A DNA stretch of 64,000 nucleotides from Burkholderia gladioli (GTDB lineage: Bacteria > Pseudomonadota > Gammaproteobacteria > Burkholderiales > Burkholderiaceae): assembly GCF_000959725.1 (NCBI RefSeq), contig NZ_CP009322.1:1116001-1180000 (forward strand), in the 5' to 3' direction. Shown here piece after piece: positions 53,045 through 63,040 of this stretch. The translations under genes and the position numbers were made by a program. Below the pieces are notes generated by a model. That model made no database searches and was not told the origin of the DNA. It saw nothing but the letters and a program-made list of their open reading frames with translations. Positions within the stretch are counted from its first letter, which is position 1. Each line of letters opens with the position of its first letter.

Positions 53045-56000
53045 GAGCGGCGCTCCGGGGTGACGGCCGCGACGGCGGACTGCCGCTCGGCGAGGGCCGC
53101 GTCGTGGCGCGGCACGTGCAGCGTGGCCACCGCATTGGCGAATTGCGCGGTGAGCGAAGCCTTGGCGGGCGGCACGGCGGCGTGCGGCGCCGGCTTGGCT
53201 GCCGGTTTCGGCGCGGCATGCGCGTTGGCGGCGGGCTTGCCGTGCGCGTCGAAGCGCACCACCACCTCGCGGCGCACCACGTTGCCGGCGGCATCGCGCG
53301 AGACCAGCGTGACGCGGATCTCATGCACGCCGGCCGGCGGCGTGCCGCTCAGCGTGCCGTGCGTGGCGTCGTAATGGAGCCAGGCCGGCAGGGCCGCGCC
53401 GTCGGCCAGCGTGACGGCCACGCTGGCCTGCTCGTGCGCGGCTTCGGCATTGGCCGGCGCGCGCAGCAGCGGGGCCACGTTGAGCGCGAAGGCGCTGCCG
53501 GGCTGGTGCATGGCATGCACGTCGGCGGCAGGCAGCAGATGCGCGGCCGCCGGTGCAGCGGCCGCCTCCTGCGGCACGATTGAATCGAGCGAGGTGACGG
53601 AGGTGTCGCCCAATGCGTTTCCGCGCGCGTCGTGGGTGGCGAAGGTAAAGGTGTCGCGCGGCACGATGGTGCTGATCTGGCGCGGTGCGTCGAGCGCCGT
53701 CAGCACGATCAGGGGATTCGACACGCCGTCGTTGCGCTCGTGGGCATCCGGTGCGATCAGCATGGTCGAACGCGGAATCTCGACCTGCGGCGGCGCGATC
53801 GGCGGCGTCGGCTTGTGATCCGGTTCCACGGTAGTCGGCAGGATCGGCACGCCGACCGGCTGCGGCACGCCCACGATCTGCAGCGTGCGCGTGAGCGGCG
53901 CGCTGCTGCGCGTGCCGTCGCCGACCGTGAACACCAGGGTACGCGAGCCGTTGGCGTGCTCGGCCTGGGTGTCGGTGTAGGTCACCGCGTTCAGCGCGGC
54001 CTGCCACTGCGCGGTGGTGGCCGTGCCGCTGGCCGAGCTGAAGGTCAGGGTGCCGGTGGCGGCGTTGTAGCTGGCCGTGATGTCGCCGCTGGCGGCGCTG
54101 GGCGTGAAGCCCAGCACGTCGTGCTTGGCGTCGAAGCTGCCGCCGAAGGCTACCGTTGCCGTGGTGGGCGGCGTGTTGTTGCGATCGCCCAGCGTGATGC
54201 CGTCGCCGACCGTGATCGTGGAGCCGCTCTTGCCGTCGGCCGTGTAGCTGAGCCGGGCATCGCCGCCGCCCAGTTGCGGCGTCTGGTGCGTGGCCGTGAC
54301 CGACACGCTGCGCGTGAGGGCGGCGCTGGTCTCGGTGCCGTCGTTGACGGAGACGATCAGCGTGCGCGCGGCCGTGTTGGGCAGCACCGCCGTGTCGGTA
54401 TAGGTAACCGAGCGCAGCGCGGCCTGCCATTGCGCGAGCGTGGCGGTGGCGCCGGCCGAAGTCAGCGTCAGGGTGCCATGCACGGCGTCGTAGCTGGCCG
54501 TGATGTTGCCCATGGTGGCGCCGTCGTTGACGAAGGCGAGCAGGTCCTCGTTGGCGTGGAAGCCGGCGCCGATCTGCACCGTCGCCGAGGCGAAGGTCGT
54601 GTTGTCGCGGTCGGACAGCGTGATGCCGTTGTCGATCGCGATCGGCGTGGAGGGGGCGTTGTCGCCCGAGACGAAGGCGGCCGGCCCGGTGTTGCTCGAC
54701 GAGATGAGCGGCGTCTGGTCGACATCGGTGACGGTCACGCTGCGCGTGATGTCGGTGCTGGTCTTCACGCCGTCGTTGACGGAGAAGCTGATGCTGCGCG
54801 TGGCGGCGTCCGGCGTGATGGCCGTGTCGGTGTAGGTGACCGAACGCAGCGCGGCCTGCCATTGCGCCAGCGAGGCGATCGCGCCGGACGAGTTCAGCGT
54901 CAGCGTGCCGGTGGCGGCATCGTAGCTGGCGGTGATGTTGCCCATGGTGGCGCCGTCGTTGACGAAGCCGAGCACGTCCTCGCCGGCATGGAAGCCGGCG
55001 CCGATCTTCACAGTGGCGGAGGCGAAGGTGGAGTTGTCGAGATCGCTCAGCACGATGCCGTTGTCGACCACCACTGGTGTGGACGCGACGTTGTCGCCTG
55101 CCGTGAAGGAGACCGAGCCCGTGTTGCTCGACGAGATGATCGGCCTCTGGTCGGTATCGGTGACGGTGACCTCGCGCGTGATGGCGGTGCTGGCCTTCAC
55201 GCCGTCGCTGACGGCGAAGCTGATGACGCGCGTTGTCGAATCGGGCGTGATGGCCGTGTCGGTGTAGGTGACCGAGCGCAGCGCCGCCTGCCATTGCGCC
55301 AGCGAGGCGGTGGCGCCGGCCGAGCTCAGCGTCAGCGTGCCGTGCACCGCGTCGTAGCTGGCCGTGATGTTGCCCATCGTGAGGCCGTCGTTGACGAAGC
55401 CGAGCAGGTCCTCGCCGGCGTGGAAGCCGGTGCCGATCTGCACCGTGGCCGAGGCGAAGGTGGAATTGTCGCGATCGGTCAGCGTGATGCCGTTGTCGAC
55501 CACGATCGGCGTGGACGCCGTGTTGTCGCCGGCCACGAAGGCGGCCGGGTCGCTGTTGCTCGAGGAGATGAGCGGCGTCTGGTCGGTATCGGCGACCGTG
55601 ATGTTGCGCGTGATGGCCCCGCTGGTCTTCACGCCGTCGTTGACCGAGACGATCAGGGTACGCGTGGCGGTGGCGGGCGTGACGGCCGTGTCGGTATAGG
55701 TGACCGAGCGCAGCGCCGCCTGCCATTGCGCCAGCGTGGCGGTGGCGCCGGCCGAGCTCAGCGTGAGGGTGCCGTGCACGGCGTCGTAACTGGCCGTGAT
55801 GTTGCCCATGGTGGCGCCGTCGTTGACGAAGCCGAGCAGGTCCTCGCCGGCATGGAAGCCCGCGCCGATTTGCACGGTGGCTGAGGCGAGGGTGGGGTTG
55901 TCGCGATCGGTCAGCGTGATGCCGTTGTCGACCACCACCGGCGTGGAGGCGACATTGTCGCCTGCCTTGAAGGGCACCGAACCGGTGCTGCTCGACGAGA

Positions 56001-59000
56001 TGAGCGGTGTCTGGTCGACGTCGGTGACGGTGACGTCGCGCGAGTAGGTCGTGCTGGTCTGGGTGCCGTCGTTGAGCGAGAAGCCGATGCTGCGGGTGGT
56101 CGTGTCGGGCGTGATGGCCGTGTCGGTATAGGTGACCGCGCGCAGTGCGGCCTGCCATTGCGCCAGCGTGGCGATGGCGCCGGCCGAAGTCAGCGTGAGG
56201 GTGCCGTGCACGGCGTCGTAGCTGGCCGTGATGTTGCCCATGGTGGCGCCGTCGTTGACGAACGACAGCACGTCCTCGCCGGGCTGGAAGCCGGTGCCGA
56301 TCTGCACCTTGGCCGAGGCCAGCGTGCTGTTGTCGAGGTCGCCCAGGATGATGCCGTTGTCGACCACGATCGGCGTGGAAACGGTGTTGTCGGCGGCCTG
56401 GAAGGCAGCCGGGCCGCTGCTGGTGGAGCCGACGGTCGGCGTCTGGTCGACGTCGGCAACCGTGACGGTGCGCGCGAGCGAGAGGCTCGACTGGGTGCCG
56501 TCGTTGATCGAGAAGCTGATCGTGCGGGTGGCCGTGTCGGGCGTGATGGCCGTGTCGGTATAAGTGACCGCGCGCAGCGCCGCCTGCCATTGCGCCAGCG
56601 TGGCGCTGTTGCCCGAGGAGCTCAGCGTCAGGGTGCCGGCGGCAGCGTCGTAGCTGGCCGTGATGTTGCCCATGGTGGCGCCGTCGTTGACGAAGCCGAG
56701 CAGGTCCTCGCCGGCATGGAAACCCGCGCCGATCTGGAAGATGGCCGAAGCCAGCGTGCCGTTGTCGAGATCCGAGACGACGATGCCGGTGTCGATCGCG
56801 ACCGGCGTCGACGCGACGTTGTCGCCGGCCGTGAACGCCACCGAACCCGTGCTGCCGGTGGTCAGGATCGGCGTCTGGTCGGTATCGGCGACGGTGACGT
56901 CGCGCGAGTAGGTCGTGCTGGTCTGGGTGCCGTCGCTGACCGAGAAGCCGATGCTGCGGGTGGCCGTGTCGGGCGTGACGGCCGTGTCGACATAGGTGAC
57001 CGAGCGCAGTGCGGCCTGCCATTGCGCCAGCGTGGCGCTGGCACCGGCCGAGCTCAGCGTCAGGGTGCCGTGCGCGGGGTCGTAGCTGGCCGTGATGTTG
57101 CCCATCGTGGCGCCGTCGTTGACGAATGCCAGCAGGTCCTCGCCGGCATGGAAGCCGGCACCGATCTGCACGATGGCCGAGGCGAAGGTGCCGTTGTCGA
57201 GATCGGACAGCGTGATGCCGTCATCGATCGTGACCGGCGTGGATGGGGCATTGTCGGCGGCCTTGAAGGGGACCGAGCCGGAATTGTTGGAGCCGACGAC
57301 GGGCGTCTGATCGACATCGGCGACGGTGACGTCGCGCGAGTAGGTCGCGCTGGTCTGGGTGCCGTCGTTGAGCGAGAAGCCGATGCTGCGGGTGGTCGTG
57401 TTGGGCGTGATGGCCGTGTCGGTATAGGTGACCGAGCGCAGCGCCGCCTGCCATTGCGCCAGCGTGGCGCTGGCACCGGCCGAGGTCAGCGTCAGGGTGC
57501 CGTGCACGGCGTCGTAGCTGGCCGTGATGTTGCCCATGGTGGCGCCGTCGTTGACGAACAACAGCACGTCCTCGCCGAGCTGGAAGCCGGTGCCGATCTG
57601 CACCTTGGCCGAGGCCAGCGTGCTGTTGTCGAGGTCGCCCAGGACGATGCCGTTGTCGATCGCGATCGGCGTGGAAATGCTGTTGTCGCCGGCCTGGAAG
57701 GCAGCCGGGCCGCTGCTGGTGGAGCCGATGACCGGCGTCTGGTCGACGTCGGCGACGCTGACGTTGCGCGTGATCGGGGTGCTCGTCTTGGTGCCGTCGT
57801 TGACCGAGAAGCTGATCGTGCGGGTGGCCGTGTCGGGCGTGATGGCCGTGTCGGTATAAGTGACCGCGCGCAGCGCCGCCTGCCATTGCGCCAGCGTGGC
57901 GATGCTACCGGCCGAGCTCAGCGTCAGGGTGCCGTGCACGGCATCGTAGCTGGCCGTGATGTTGCCCATGGTGGCGCCGTCGTTGATGAACAACAGCACG
58001 TCCTCGCCGGCATGGAAACCCGTGCCGATCTGGACGGTCGCCGAAGCCAGCGAGCCGTTGTCGAGATCCGAGACGACGATGCCGGTATCGATCGCGACCG
58101 GCGTCGATGCCGTGTTGTCGCCGGCGGTGAACGGCACCGAGCCGGTGCTGCCGGTGCTCAGGACCGGCGTCTGGTCGGTGGCCGCCACCGTGATGGTGCG
58201 CTCCAGCGTGTTGCTGGTCTGCGCGCCGGCGCTCAGCGTGATGTCGACCGTTCGCGTGGCCGTATTCGGCGTGAGGGCCGTGTCGGTATAGGTGATCGAG
58301 CGCAGCGCGGACTGCCATTGCGCGAGGGTGGCCGTGCCGCTCGACGAGCTCAGCACCAGCACGCCGGTCAGCGTGTTGTAGACGCCGCTGATGTCGCCCA
58401 TCGTCGTGCCGTCGTTGGTGAAGCCGAGCACGTCCTCGCCGCTGTGCAGGTTACCGGTGATCGCGATCACGGCGGTGTCCACCACGTTGCCGAGCGGGTC
58501 GCCGACGGTCATGCCGGCATCGATCGTGATCGGCGTGGCAGGCGCGTTGTCGCCGGCCTGGAAGTGCGCGCTGCCGGTGCTGCTGGTGGCCAGCGACGGC
58601 GCGGAACTGATCACGTCGATCGAGTAGGTCGCGGGCGTGCTGGTCCTGGTGCCGTCGCTGATGCTGATCGAGATTGCGCGCGTGCCGAGCGGCGCATTGG
58701 AGCCGGTCTGGAACTGCAGATTGTCGAGCACGCTCTGCCACTGCGAGAGGGTGCCGCCCGTGGAGGTGATCGTCAGGGTGCCCGTGGACGGATCGTAGGA
58801 GGGGGAGATGCCGTTGACCGGAATCTGGCCCAGCCCGCTGAAGGACAGGACGTCGCCGATCTCGAAGCCGGACGTGATTTGCACCGTGATCGTCAGGGAG
58901 ACCAGCGCGGATGGGCTGCCGACGTTCAGGTCGGTCAGCGCGAGGCCGCTGTCGATCGTCGTGGCCGAATTGCCGGGCAGGAAGTCCTGGCTGGTCGAGG

Positions 59001-62000
59001 TACCGCTGGTCAGGACCGGCGTCTGGTGGGTCGCGACGATGCCGAGCGACTTGGTCTCGGTGGCGCTGGCCTTGGTGCCGTCGCTGACCGTAAACGAGAT
59101 GGTGCGGGTCGTGCCGGTCGGCACCGCCGCCAGGTCGGTGTAGGTTACCGAGCGCAGCGCCGCGATCCACTGCGCGGTGGTCGAGGCGCCGGCCGAGCTC
59201 AGCGTGAGCTTGCCGTTGCTGGCATCGAAGCTCGCGGTGATGTCGCCGAACGAGCCGCCGAGTGCAAGCACATCCTCGCCCGCAACGTAGTTGCCGGTGA
59301 TCTGCACGGTGGCCGAGGCCATCGTGGCGCTGTCGCTGTCGGTCAGGATCAGGCCGGTGTCGATGGCCACCGGCGTCGAGGGGGCGTTGTCGGCCGAGGT
59401 GAAGGTGCTGCTGCCGCCGCTGGTGTCGAGTAGCGGCGTCTGATCGGTCAGCGCCACGTCCACCGTGCGGCTCCACGTGCCGCTCGTCTTGGTGCCGTCG
59501 CTGATCACGAAGGTGATGACGCGCGGCGTGGTGGTCGGCACCGACGAGAAGTTCTGGAATTGGATCGAGCGCAGCGCGGCCTGCCATTGCGCGACCGTGG
59601 CAGCGCCGCCGGCCGAAGTCAGGGTCAGCACGCCGTTGGAGTACGAGCCGTTGATGTTGCCCATCGTCGACGGATTGCCGATGAACAGCAGGACGTCGCT
59701 GGGGTCCTGGAAGTTGCCGATCGTGATGGTGGCCGAGGCGAGCGTGCCGTTGTCGAGATCGGACACCACGATGCCGCTGTCCACCGTGACCGGCGTCGAA
59801 TTGGTGTTGTCGCCCTGGGTCAGCGTGACGGTGCCGCTGCTGCCGCTGATCAGCGGCGTCTGGTCGGTATCGGCCACGTTCACCGTGGCCGACACGGTGC
59901 CGCTGCTCTTGGTGCCGTCGCTGATGCCGAAGGTGACGGTGCGCGACAGGTTCGACGGCGTGATGGCGGTGGAGGTATAGGTGACGGCGCGCAGCGCGGC
60001 CTGCCATTGCGCGAGCGTGGCCGTGGCGCTGGACGAACTCAGCGTGAGCACGCCGTTCGAATAGGTCGCCTGGATGTCGCCGTAGAGCGCCGAATTATTG
60101 TTGTTGAACGCCAGGACGTCGGTGGGCTGCAAGTTGCTCGAGATCGTGACGGTGGCCGTGTGCAGCGGGCCGCCGTCGGCGTCGGCCACCGTGATGGTGT
60201 TGTCGATCACCACCGGCGTGGAGGCGGTGTTGTCGCCTGCCGTGAAATTGACGGTGGTGCCGCCGCCGCCGATGATCGGCGTCTGGTCGACCGCCGTGAC
60301 GCTCACCGAGCGGTTCGCCGCCGGGCTGACCAGGGTGCCGTCGTTGATCCGGAAGCTGACCGTGCGCGTCGCGTTCGACGGCACGACCAGATCGCTGGTG
60401 AAGGTCACGGCGCGCAGCGCCGCCTGCCATTGCGCCAGGCTGGCCGTGCCGCTGGCCGAAGTCAGCGTGAGCAGGCCGGTGCTGGTGTTGTAGCTGGCGC
60501 TGATGTCGCCCATCGTCGCCGGGTTGTTGGTGAACAGCAACTGGTCGTGATTGACCTGGAAGTTGCCGGTGATCTGCACCGTGGCGCTCGCCAGCGTGCT
60601 GCTGACGCCGTCGGAGACGACGATGCCCGCGTCCACCACCACCGGCGTCGAGGCCGTGTTGTCGCCGGAGATGAACGCGGCCGAGCCGCCGTCAGTGGTG
60701 ACCGTCGGGCCGGCCGTCACGACCACGCTGTGATGCAGCGCGCCGCTGGTCTTGGTGCCGTCGCTCACGGAGAACGTGATGTCGCGCGTGCCGCCGGTGG
60801 TGCCGCTCGATGACGCGAAGGTGACCGCATCGAGCGCGGCCTGCCACTGCGCGACCGTGGCGGTGCCGCTGCCCGAGAACAGCGACAGCGCGTGCGAGCT
60901 CGGGTTGTAGCTGGCCTGGATGTCGCCGTACAGCGTGGCGTTGTTGTTGACGAAACCCAGCGAATCGCCGCTCACGAAACCGCTGGAAATGGTGACGGTG
61001 GCGGCGGCCAGCGAGGCATTGTCCGCATCGCTGACGTGAATGTTCGTGTCCACCGCGGCGGCGGCACTGCCGGCGAGATAGCTGGTGCTGGTCGCGCCGC
61101 CTTCGCTCAGCACTGGGCTCTGGTCGACCGCCGTGACCGTCACGTTGCGCGTGGCGATGTTGCTGACGAAGGTGCCGTCGTTGAACGAGAACGAGACGGT
61201 GCGCGTGGTGGTCGAGAGATTGGGCGAGGTCAGAGAGCTCGAGAACGTCACCGATTCGAGCGCGGCCTGCCATTGCGCGATGGTCGCCGTGCCGGAGCCG
61301 GTGCTCAGCGTCAGCGTGCCGGTGGACGTATTGTAGACGCTGCTGATGCCGTTCTGCGCCACGAAGTTGAGCATGTCGCCGGCCTGGAAATTGGTGATCT
61401 TGACGGTGGCCGTCTTGGCCGTGCTGGAACTGCCGTCGCTGAGGATCAGGCCGGAATCGACGCTCACAGCCGTGCCGCCCGTGCCTGTGCCGTTGTCGGC
61501 CGAACTCCAGGCCGCGTTGCCGCTGCTGGTGGTGACGGTCGGGCCGGTGTCCTGGTAGGTCAGGTTGTCCAGCGAAGGCTCGAAGGCGCCGCTGTCGTTC
61601 TGGTCGATCAGCGAGAACGAGACGATATTGTTGAAGGCGCTGCCCAGCTGGCTCGACACGGTGGCGCCGGGGAAGCCGCCCACCGCGGCCGTGGCGAGCT
61701 GGATCAGCGCGCTGCTGGTGCCGTTGGCATAGTGCGCCTGGATGTAGAGGTCGCCGTTGAAGGAGCTGAGGTCGAAGCTCTGCAGGTTGAAGGTATGGCC
61801 GTTTGCCAGCGAGATGGTGACGTTGCTCATCGCCGAACCCCCGTCCGCATTGATCTCGAGCACGCCGTCGGTCTGCGAGTCGGTGATGTCGGTGGGGCCG
61901 TTCGGCGAATTCGAATCGTTGTAGGCGAAGGTGTTGGCGGCCTGGTCGAGCGTGTAGACGATGCCGTCGAGCGTGAACTGGGACGAGCCGAGCGCCTGGA

Positions 62001-62949
62001 AGTTGTTGGCGGCGGCGGTGTCGTAGGTTTCCACCGTCACGCCGAGCAACTCGTTGAACTGCGCCTGGGCAGCGGCCGATTCGTTCAGCGCCGTGTGCAC
62101 CTGGCCGACCTGGTATTCGAGCGTCCAGTTGCCGCCGAGCGCGGCGGCGCCGGTCGCGTCGATCGAGGCCGCCACGTTCAGGTGCGTGAGGCCGGCGATC
62201 TGCTGCACCAGCGCCTGACCATCGGCCCGCTGGGCGACGTCGCAGCCGTAGATCAGGAAGTCGCCGCCCGGCTTCATGGCCGCGCCGATCTGCGCGAGTT
62301 GCGCGCTGTAGGCCGAGAAATCGGAGGCGGTCAGCCAGGTCGAACCGGCCTGGATCGCGCCGTCCGTGCCGTGCGAGATCAGGCTGATCGATTCGACCCC
62401 TTGGTGCGATCGCAGATAACTTGCGATCTGCGCGAAGCCGTCGCTGCCGGCATCGAGCACCACGTACTGCGTGCCGGCGGGCAGGCCGGCGATCAGCGTC
62501 TGGTAGTTCGCCACGCTCGGGTCGATGAAGACCACATCGGTCTGGCCGACGGCCGGCATCGCGATGCCGACGTCGTTTGCCGTGGCGTGCTGCGTATCGG
62601 TGTTCCCTTGGGTGGCCGATCGCGATTGGGCTTGCGCCGAGGTGTCGGTGCCTTCGGCGGTTGCACGCGAGGCGCTGCGTACCGGCTTGTCGACCGGCGC
62701 CGAGGACACTTGCGGCGGGGTGGCGTTGCCGGCCGTCGCGGTATCGGTCTGCGCTTCGGTGCGATGCGTTTCCGCATGCGCGTGTTCATGGGCGTGCGTC
62801 TGCGCGGCGACGGCAGCCACCGACGCGTCGTAGACGACGCGCGGTTCGAGTGCGAGCAACAGCGGGGAGGCCGCGACGCGCGAGCCGGGCCGTTCGGCAT
62901 CCCGCTGCTTCCGGCTCTGGCGTGCGAACCACTGCTTGACGATCTTCAT
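53041..62949 (-). CDS. Giant repeat surface protein with LEPR motif and DUF4347
   Basis: 3302 residues. Near the N-terminus is LEPRVVYDAS (34-43), a LEPR-type motif seen in very large exported proteins. DUF4347 follows at about 138-300, with H193 in LISHGTDG and C236 in LIYGCDVAQ. From about 470 to 3020 there are 18 cadherin/CSPG-like repeats, each with a LAQWQAALRAVTYTDT core and an RTISFSVNDGTKTS-like end. After them come a linker, a putative Ig domain (LPAWLHYDATHGTLSGTPP) and an Ala/Pro/His-rich tail. No RTX nonapeptides are seen. Likely cell-surface or secreted adhesin-type cargo of the downstream exporter. ATG 62949 follows GGAGAG; the stop overlaps tolC. Confidence 0.88.
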   Translation of the reverse strand: MKIVKQWFARQSRKQRDAERPGSRVAASPLLLALEPRVVYDASVAAVAAQTHAHEHAHAETHRTEAQTDTATAGNATPPQVSSAPVDKPVRSASRATAEGTDTSAQAQSRSATQGNTDTQHATANDVGIAMPAVGQTDVVFIDPSVANYQTLIAGLPAGTQYVVLDAGSDGFAQIASYLRSHQGVESISLISHGTDGAIQAGSTWLTASDFSAYSAQLAQIGAAMKPGGDFLIYGCDVAQRADGQALVQQIAGLTHLNVAASIDATGAAALGGNWTLEYQVGQVHTALNESAAAQAQFNELLGVTVETYDTAAANNFQALGSSQFTLDGIVYTLDQAANTFAYNDSNSPNGPTDITDSQTDGVLEINADGGSAMSNVTISLANGHTFNLQSFDLSSFNGDLYIQAHYANGTSSALIQLATAAVGGFPGATVSSQLGSAFNNIVSFSLIDQNDSGAFEPSLDNLTYQDTGPTVTTSSGNAAWSSADNGTGTGGTAVSVDSGLILSDGSSSTAKTATVKITNFQAGDMLNFVAQNGISSVYNTSTGTLTLSTGSGTATIAQWQAALESVTFSSSLTSPNLSTTTRTVSFSFNDGTFVSNIATRNVTVTAVDQSPVLSEGGATSTSYLAGSAAAAVDTNIHVSDADNASLAAATVTISSGFVSGDSLGFVNNNATLYGDIQASYNPSSHALSLFSGSGTATVAQWQAALDAVTFASSSGTTGGTRDITFSVSDGTKTSGALHHSVVVTAGPTVTTDGGSAAFISGDNTASTPVVVDAGIVVSDGVSSTLASATVQITGNFQVNHDQLLFTNNPATMGDISASYNTSTGLLTLTSASGTASLAQWQAALRAVTFTSDLVVPSNATRTVSFRINDGTLVSPAANRSVSVTAVDQTPIIGGGGTTVNFTAGDNTASTPVVIDNTITVADADGGPLHTATVTISSNLQPTDVLAFNNNNSALYGDIQATYSNGVLTLSSSSATATLAQWQAALRAVTYTSTAITPSNLSRTVTFGISDGTKSSGTVSATVNVADTDQTPLISGSSGTVTLTQGDNTNSTPVTVDSGIVVSDLDNGTLASATITIGNFQDPSDVLLFIGNPSTMGNINGSYSNGVLTLTSAGGAATVAQWQAALRSIQFQNFSSVPTTTPRVITFVISDGTKTSGTWSRTVDVALTDQTPLLDTSGGSSTFTSADNAPSTPVAIDTGLILTDSDSATMASATVQITGNYVAGEDVLALGGSFGDITASFDASNGKLTLSSAGASTTAQWIAALRSVTYTDLAAVPTGTTRTISFTVSDGTKASATETKSLGIVATHQTPVLTSGTSTSQDFLPGNSATTIDSGLALTDLNVGSPSALVSLTITVQITSGFEIGDVLSFSGLGQIPVNGISPSYDPSTGTLTITSTGGTLSQWQSVLDNLQFQTGSNAPLGTRAISISISDGTRTSTPATYSIDVISSAPSLATSSTGSAHFQAGDNAPATPITIDAGMTVGDPLGNVVDTAVIAITGNLHSGEDVLGFTNDGTTMGDISGVYNTLTGVLVLSSSSGTATLAQWQSALRSITYTDTALTPNTATRTVDITLSAGAQTSNTLERTITVAATDQTPVLSTGSTGSVPFTAGDNTASTPVAIDTGIVVSDLDNGSLASATVQIGTGFHAGEDVLLFINDGATMGNITASYDAVHGTLTLSSAGSIATLAQWQAALRAVTYTDTAITPDTATRTISFSVNDGTKTSTPITRNVSVADVDQTPVIGSTSSGPAAFQAGDNSISTPIAIDNGIVLGDLDNSTLASAKVQIGTGFQLGEDVLLFVNDGATMGNITASYDAVHGTLTLTSAGASATLAQWQAALRSVTYTDTAITPNTTTRSIGFSLNDGTQTSATYSRDVTVADVDQTPVVGSNNSGSVPFKAADNAPSTPVTIDDGITLSDLDNGTFASAIVQIGAGFHAGEDLLAFVNDGATMGNITASYDPAHGTLTLSSAGASATLAQWQAALRSVTYVDTAVTPDTATRSIGFSVSDGTQTSTTYSRDVTVADTDQTPILTTGSTGSVAFTAGDNVASTPVAIDTGIVVSDLDNGTLASAIFQIGAGFHAGEDLLGFVNDGATMGNITASYDAAAGTLTLSSSGNSATLAQWQAALRAVTYTDTAITPDTATRTISFSINDGTQSSLSLARTVTVADVDQTPTVGSTSSGPAAFQAADNTVSTPIVVDNGIILGDLDNSTLASAKVQIGTGFQPGEDVLSFVNDGATMGNITASYDAVHGTLTLTSAGAIATLAQWQAALRAVTYTDTAITPDTTTRSIGFSLNDGTQTSTTYSRDVTVTDVDQTPLISSSSTGSVPFKAGDNVASTPVVVDNGITLTDRDNPTLASATVQIGAGFHAGEDLLGFVNDGATMGNITASYDAVHGTLTLSSAGATATLAQWQAALRSVTYTDTAVTPATATRTLIVSVNDGVKTSGAITRNITVADTDQTPLISSSNSDPAAFVAGDNTASTPIVVDNGITLTDRDNSTFASATVQIGTGFHAGEDLLGFVNDGLTMGNITASYDAVHGTLTLSSAGATASLAQWQAALRSVTYTDTAITPDSTTRVISFAVSDGVKASTAITREVTVTDTDQRPIISSSNTGSVSFTAGDNVASTPVVVDNGIVLSDLDNSTFASATVKIGAGFHAGEDVLGFVNDGATMGNITASYDAATGTLTLNSSGAIASLAQWQAALRSVTYTDTAITPDAATRSISFSVNDGVKTSTDITRSVTVTDVDQTPLISSSNTGPAAFVSGDNAPSTPIAIDNGITLSDRDNTTFASATVQIGAGFHANEDLLAFVNDGATMGNITASYDAVHGTLTLTSAGATATLAQWQAALRSVTYTDTAVLPNTAARTLIVSVNDGTETSAALTRSVSVTATHQTPQLGGGDARLSYTADGKSGSTITVGDGITLGDRNNTPPTTATVAFGGSFDAKHDVLGFTPSAASGDITASYNAATGTLTFSSASGTATTAQWQAALNAVTYTDTQAEHANGSRTLVFTVGDGTRSSAPLTRTLQIVGVPQPVGVPILPTTVEPDHKPTPPIAPPQVEIPRSTMLIAPDAHERNDGVSNPLIVLTALDAPRQISTIVPRDTFTFATHDARGNALGDTSVTSLDSIVPQEAAAAPAAAHLLPAADVHAMHQPGSAFALNVAPLLRAPANAEAAHEQASVAVTLADGAALPAWLHYDATHGTLSGTPPAGVHEIRVTLVSRDAAGNVVRREVVVRFDAHGKPAANAHAAPKPAAKPAPHAAVPPAKASLTAQFANAVATLHVPRHDAALAERQSAVAAVTPERRS
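53880..61545 (-). repeat. 18 tandem cadherin-like repeats, central ones with an exact 432-bp period
   Basis: Eighteen copies of a QW-containing core counted in the protein. Between about 54.1 and 58.4 kb the units are exactly 432 bp (144 residues) apart and near-identical, as shown by the same start context recurring at 54500, 54932, 55364, 55796, 56228, 56660, 57092, 57524 and 57956. The outer units (above about 58.8 kb) differ in sequence and length. Confidence 0.9.
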
Positions 62950-63040
62950 GACGATACTCTCCGTGCTGCTACCGGCCCGACGCCGTGCTCGCGTGCCCGG
63001 GCGGCCGATCCGCGCCGGGCGATGTTTGAAGCTGCCGCGC

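Noticed and set aside
53321..57022. 1233-codon frame overlapping the giant gene in another minus-strand frame
   Set aside because: Arg/His/Gln-rich shadow of the repeats in another phase of the same strand.
56158..59433. 1091-codon plus-strand frame opposite the giant gene
   Set aside because: It repeats with the same 432-bp period as the real protein and has RDVAHGGAVVDE-like low-complexity text; antisense shadow.
53041..62949. RTX-type calcium-binding secretion signal in the giant protein
   Set aside because: No GGxGxDxUx nonapeptides found; the C-terminus is an Ala/Pro/His tail, so it is not a classical RTX adhesin.
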